Shown piece by piece: positions 62,047-64,000 of a stretch of DNA of 64,000 nucleotides. Source of the DNA: Xylanibacter ruminicola Ga6B6 (GTDB lineage: Bacteria; Bacteroidota; Bacteroidia; Bacteroidales; Bacteroidaceae); contig NZ_JHXD01000020.1 of the NCBI RefSeq assembly GCF_000687715.1, forward strand, positions 1 through 64,000. The letters are read 5' to 3'. Position numbers and translations under genes: made by a program. The notes under the pieces were generated by a model. That model was given only the letters and a program-made list of their open reading frames with translations. It was not told the origin of the DNA and made no database searches. Position 1 is the first letter of the stretch, and the number at the start of each line of letters is the position of its first letter.

Positions 62047-63988
62047 TTCGATAGAATGTACCTTTGAGTAACTGCGACTTTCCTGTTGATTCATGGAAAG
62101 TCGCTGTTATTTTCTCACAGATATAGCGGCTGCCTTCAATGTAGAAGATGGCACGCGGATTGGGAATATCGTCAGAAAGGAAAGAAAAGGTGTACTTCTT
62201 CCTGTTGTCGATATTGTAGGTATATTGATATGGGATATTCTGCGCGTCGAGACCTTTCTTGGGCTCCAGTCGCAGTGAGTACGGGGGCTTTACTGCAGTA
62301 AAGTCATCGTCTATCTCTACCTTATCTACTATGGGGCGCGGCAACTTTCCTGTGTTGCGGATATTACCGTCCCAGAAAGCCACATAAAGTTTGTCGAAAT
62401 AAGCCTCTGCCTTTTCCAGATCCCCTTTTTCTATGGTCTTTCCGGCCATACTCTGCGCTAAAGCGCCGTCGCCATATTCTGTTTCTGTATCGCCTTGCCT
62501 ATCATCGTCGCGACTTCCTGTAATACCTCGTGTTCGCTGCCCTCCCATCCGGCTACCATCGCCGTTATCAACGGAACCACTTCCAGAGGTATCCTCATTC
62601 CATGTCGTTGCATTACCCAGGTCGCCACACTCCAGGAATAAGCACGGGCCTAAAGTTTCCTCTGTTTCATCAATCCAGGCAGGAACCATTTGCAATTCAA
62701 CGTCTTCAGCATCCTTACTGACGAATAACTTACCAAACTGGTTAACAGGCATCAATCGGTTGTAGTACTTATACCAATGATAATCCTGGCCACCGATATG
62801 TGTTGTTTCGTAAAGCTCTGACTTGTAGCAGTACATAATAAAATAGGTGTCCACGTCGCGGGCGTAGAAGAGTTTGTTACCATCCGAACCAGCCGGATAG
62901 CCTCGTGAATAACGCTTATGTGAACCTCCATCTGTGATGTAAATACCGCTTTCCTTAAGTGTTTTGGCATAGTTGAGTAATGCTGTAAGCGTGCTATATT
63001 TCAAGGCGCTGTCTTTGTTCTTAGCGATGTACCACTGGCAGCTGCGATACGGCCAAAGGCGATTATCGTTGTCAGCATAAGCAATGTTTTTCGAGGCAAT
63101 GTAGTCCGATTTGTCCTCCTGAGCCACGTCCACAGAGTACTTGCTGACGATACGGTCAATTTTCATCGATTTGATGTTATGAGCAATCTTGTGCGAGAAG
63201 TCAAACCTGATAGTCCGGTTCTTGTGGTTGATGGTGAACTCACCACCCATCAGCAACTCCAATTGCTCGAAGAATTCAGTGAGCGACCAGTGTGGCATGG
63301 CATCAGCGAAGTTTGCTAACGACCATGCTGCAGGGAGTGTGTTACAAATAATAAGGTATTTCCAATAACTGTTGTTGATGACGTTGAAACTACCAGAATA
63401 CTTTATGGCGCTGCATATCTTCTTCAGGATGTACAGCAGATACGGCTGGAATGAGAGATTAGCGAGCTTGCTATCCCATTGAAAACTTCCGTTCGATGCT
63501 TTAACTACAGCGTTCTGAAGATTGCCTGATGTGTTGTTCACCCATGGCAGAGCAACATAATCAACCAATGGATAGCTTGCTTCCCATGCAGTGGAAATGT
63601 CGTAATTCTCGGCACTCCGGTCAGATGGGGTGCCGAGATCGAGCTGGTTCAAGTAGATATTATCAAAAGTATCGTTGAAGTTCTGTTCGCTTCGGCCCTC
63701 CAGGAACTGTGTCTTCACTTCCACCTCTGATATCTGTGTGATGGTGATGCAGCCAGCTTTATAAAACTGTTTGTCACGGATTTCACAGTCAAATACAACC
63801 TTGTTCTTCAAAACATCCTGACGGTAAAGGTGCCCAAAGATATCAATGTTCTGCGGGCATCCTTTCAACGGGAAAGTGATGGTAAGTGTGTAGCTGTCAG
63901 AGCCCGTAAACAAGGGGTTCTCTGCGATATATTCAAACGATGTATTCTTTTTGAGATAGGCAATCTTGCCGCTGATAATGATTTCCAT
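62039..63988 (-). CDS. phage structural protein, probable tail component
   Basis: 649 residues, complete in the window. Opens with MEIIISGKIAYLKKNTSF, has a tail-hub-like middle (NLSFQPYLLYILKKICSAIKYSG; LTEFFEQLELLMGGEFTINH) and a Gly/Asp/Arg-rich linker (about 470-515), and ends LKGTFYRII. This pattern is seen in Bacteroidetes siphophage tail proteins of uncertain role, such as distal-tail or baseplate proteins, but I cannot name the exact one. Its stop overlaps the integrase stop by eight bases in convergent orientation. Confidence 0.6.
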   Translation of the reverse strand: MEIIISGKIAYLKKNTSFEYIAENPLFTGSDSYTLTITFPLKGCPQNIDIFGHLYRQDVLKNKVVFDCEIRDKQFYKAGCITITQISEVEVKTQFLEGRSEQNFNDTFDNIYLNQLDLGTPSDRSAENYDISTAWEASYPLVDYVALPWVNNTSGNLQNAVVKASNGSFQWDSKLANLSFQPYLLYILKKICSAIKYSGSFNVINNSYWKYLIICNTLPAAWSLANFADAMPHWSLTEFFEQLELLMGGEFTINHKNRTIRFDFSHKIAHNIKSMKIDRIVSKYSVDVAQEDKSDYIASKNIAYADNDNRLWPYRSCQWYIAKNKDSALKYSTLTALLNYAKTLKESGIYITDGGSHKRYSRGYPAGSDGNKLFYARDVDTYFIMYCYKSELYETTHIGGQDYHWYKYYNRLMPVNQFGKLFVSKDAEDVELQMVPAWIDETEETLGPCLFLECGDLGNATTWNEDTSGSGSVDNGDGSRMGGQRTRGITGSRDDDRQGDTETEYGDGALAQSMAGKTIEKGDLEKAEAYFDKLYVAFWDGNIRNTGKLPRPIVDKVEIDDDFTAVKPPYSLRLEPKKGLDAQNIPYQYTYNIDNRKKYTFSFLSDDIPNPRAIFYIEGSRYICEKITATFHESTGKSQLLKGTFYRII

Positions 63989-64000
63989 ATTGAAGTGCTT

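Larger units (their letters stand above)
60530..64000. mobile_element. left end of an integrated prophage-like element (runs off the window)
   Basis: A tRNA gene 3' end, a non-coding stretch with repeats, a tyrosine integrase transcribed away from the tRNA, and a convergent phage structural gene form a normal prophage boundary. Inference: attL is the tRNA 3' segment (around 60530-60553) and attR lies beyond 64000. No capsid, lysis or replication gene is visible yet, so it could also be an ICE-like chimera. Confidence 0.7.

Overview
The window reads as chromosome of a Bacteroidales bacterium, most likely a Prevotella/Segatella-type species. Supporting signs are promoters of the Bacteroidetes type (TTTG, about 20 bases, TAnnTTTG) in front of most transcription units, a 286-residue primary sigma factor without a long N-terminal region, a cysteine-free TraR/DksA protein, and many families typical of the order (smalltalk protein, DUF3256, DUF4296, DUF1015, C11 lipoprotein peptidases, archaeal-type ProS, serC-serA pair). 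The naming is inference from protein character, not from a search.

Layout. 1-210: tail of an HU-like gene, a smalltalk peptide and a terminator. 235-6288 (minus): an operon of two clostripain-like lipoprotein peptidases around a large MscS channel. 6619-13532 (plus): a TlpA-like thioredoxin, PgeF, then the threonine operon thrA, apgM-like (proposed homoserine kinase), thrC. 13546-14858 (minus): YihY/BrkB membrane protein and RNase P RNA. 15141-18057 (plus): HtrA/DegP, RpoD and a secreted protein coupled to RpoD. 18094-24435 (minus): aminotransferase with indolepyruvate oxidoreductase IorB/IorA, then a FadL-type outer membrane protein with a Tyr/Trp/Gly-rich secreted protein. 24565-30451 (plus): PrmA, a Met-rich repeat protein, CarB, a YigZ/IMPACT protein and tRNA-Ser(CGA). 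30499-34553 (minus): TSCPD, DUF1015 and HIT genes, then serA and serC.

34851-37254 (plus): short HPPK, M64 peptidase and SpoU methyltransferase in overlapping frames. 37259-38622 (minus): MtgA and an OmpA-like lipoprotein. 38776-42899: Y-family polymerase with a YolD-like partner, a C45 Ntn-hydrolase on the opposite strand, a small lipoprotein and an APH-fold kinase. 42931-43711: a long nested palindrome and a decayed gene that ends in an ATPase domain. 43791-45272: ProS. 45528-54986 (minus): an eight-gene run ileS, dksA-like, lspA, DUF4296, nucleoside permease, rsmE, paaK, DUF3256. 55191-60374: DcuB-type transporter, phosphoglucomutase, a TPR protein and a small membrane-anchored protein. 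60480-64000: tRNA-Arg(TCT) followed by a tyrosine integrase and a phage structural gene, the left end of an integrated prophage-like element that runs off the window.

Most of the window is core housekeeping in short co-directional operons. The parts least explained are the C11-MscS-C11 operon, the cruciform-like palindrome near 43 kb, the two stacked hairpins in the tRNA-Ser leader, an orphan promoter facing proS, a block of five CTA leucine codons in ileS, and the integrase upstream repeats. I saw no CRISPR array, rRNA operon, toxin-antitoxin pair, restriction system or intact insertion sequence. No feature is convincingly a wholly new system; the C11-MscS-C11 operon is the best candidate.
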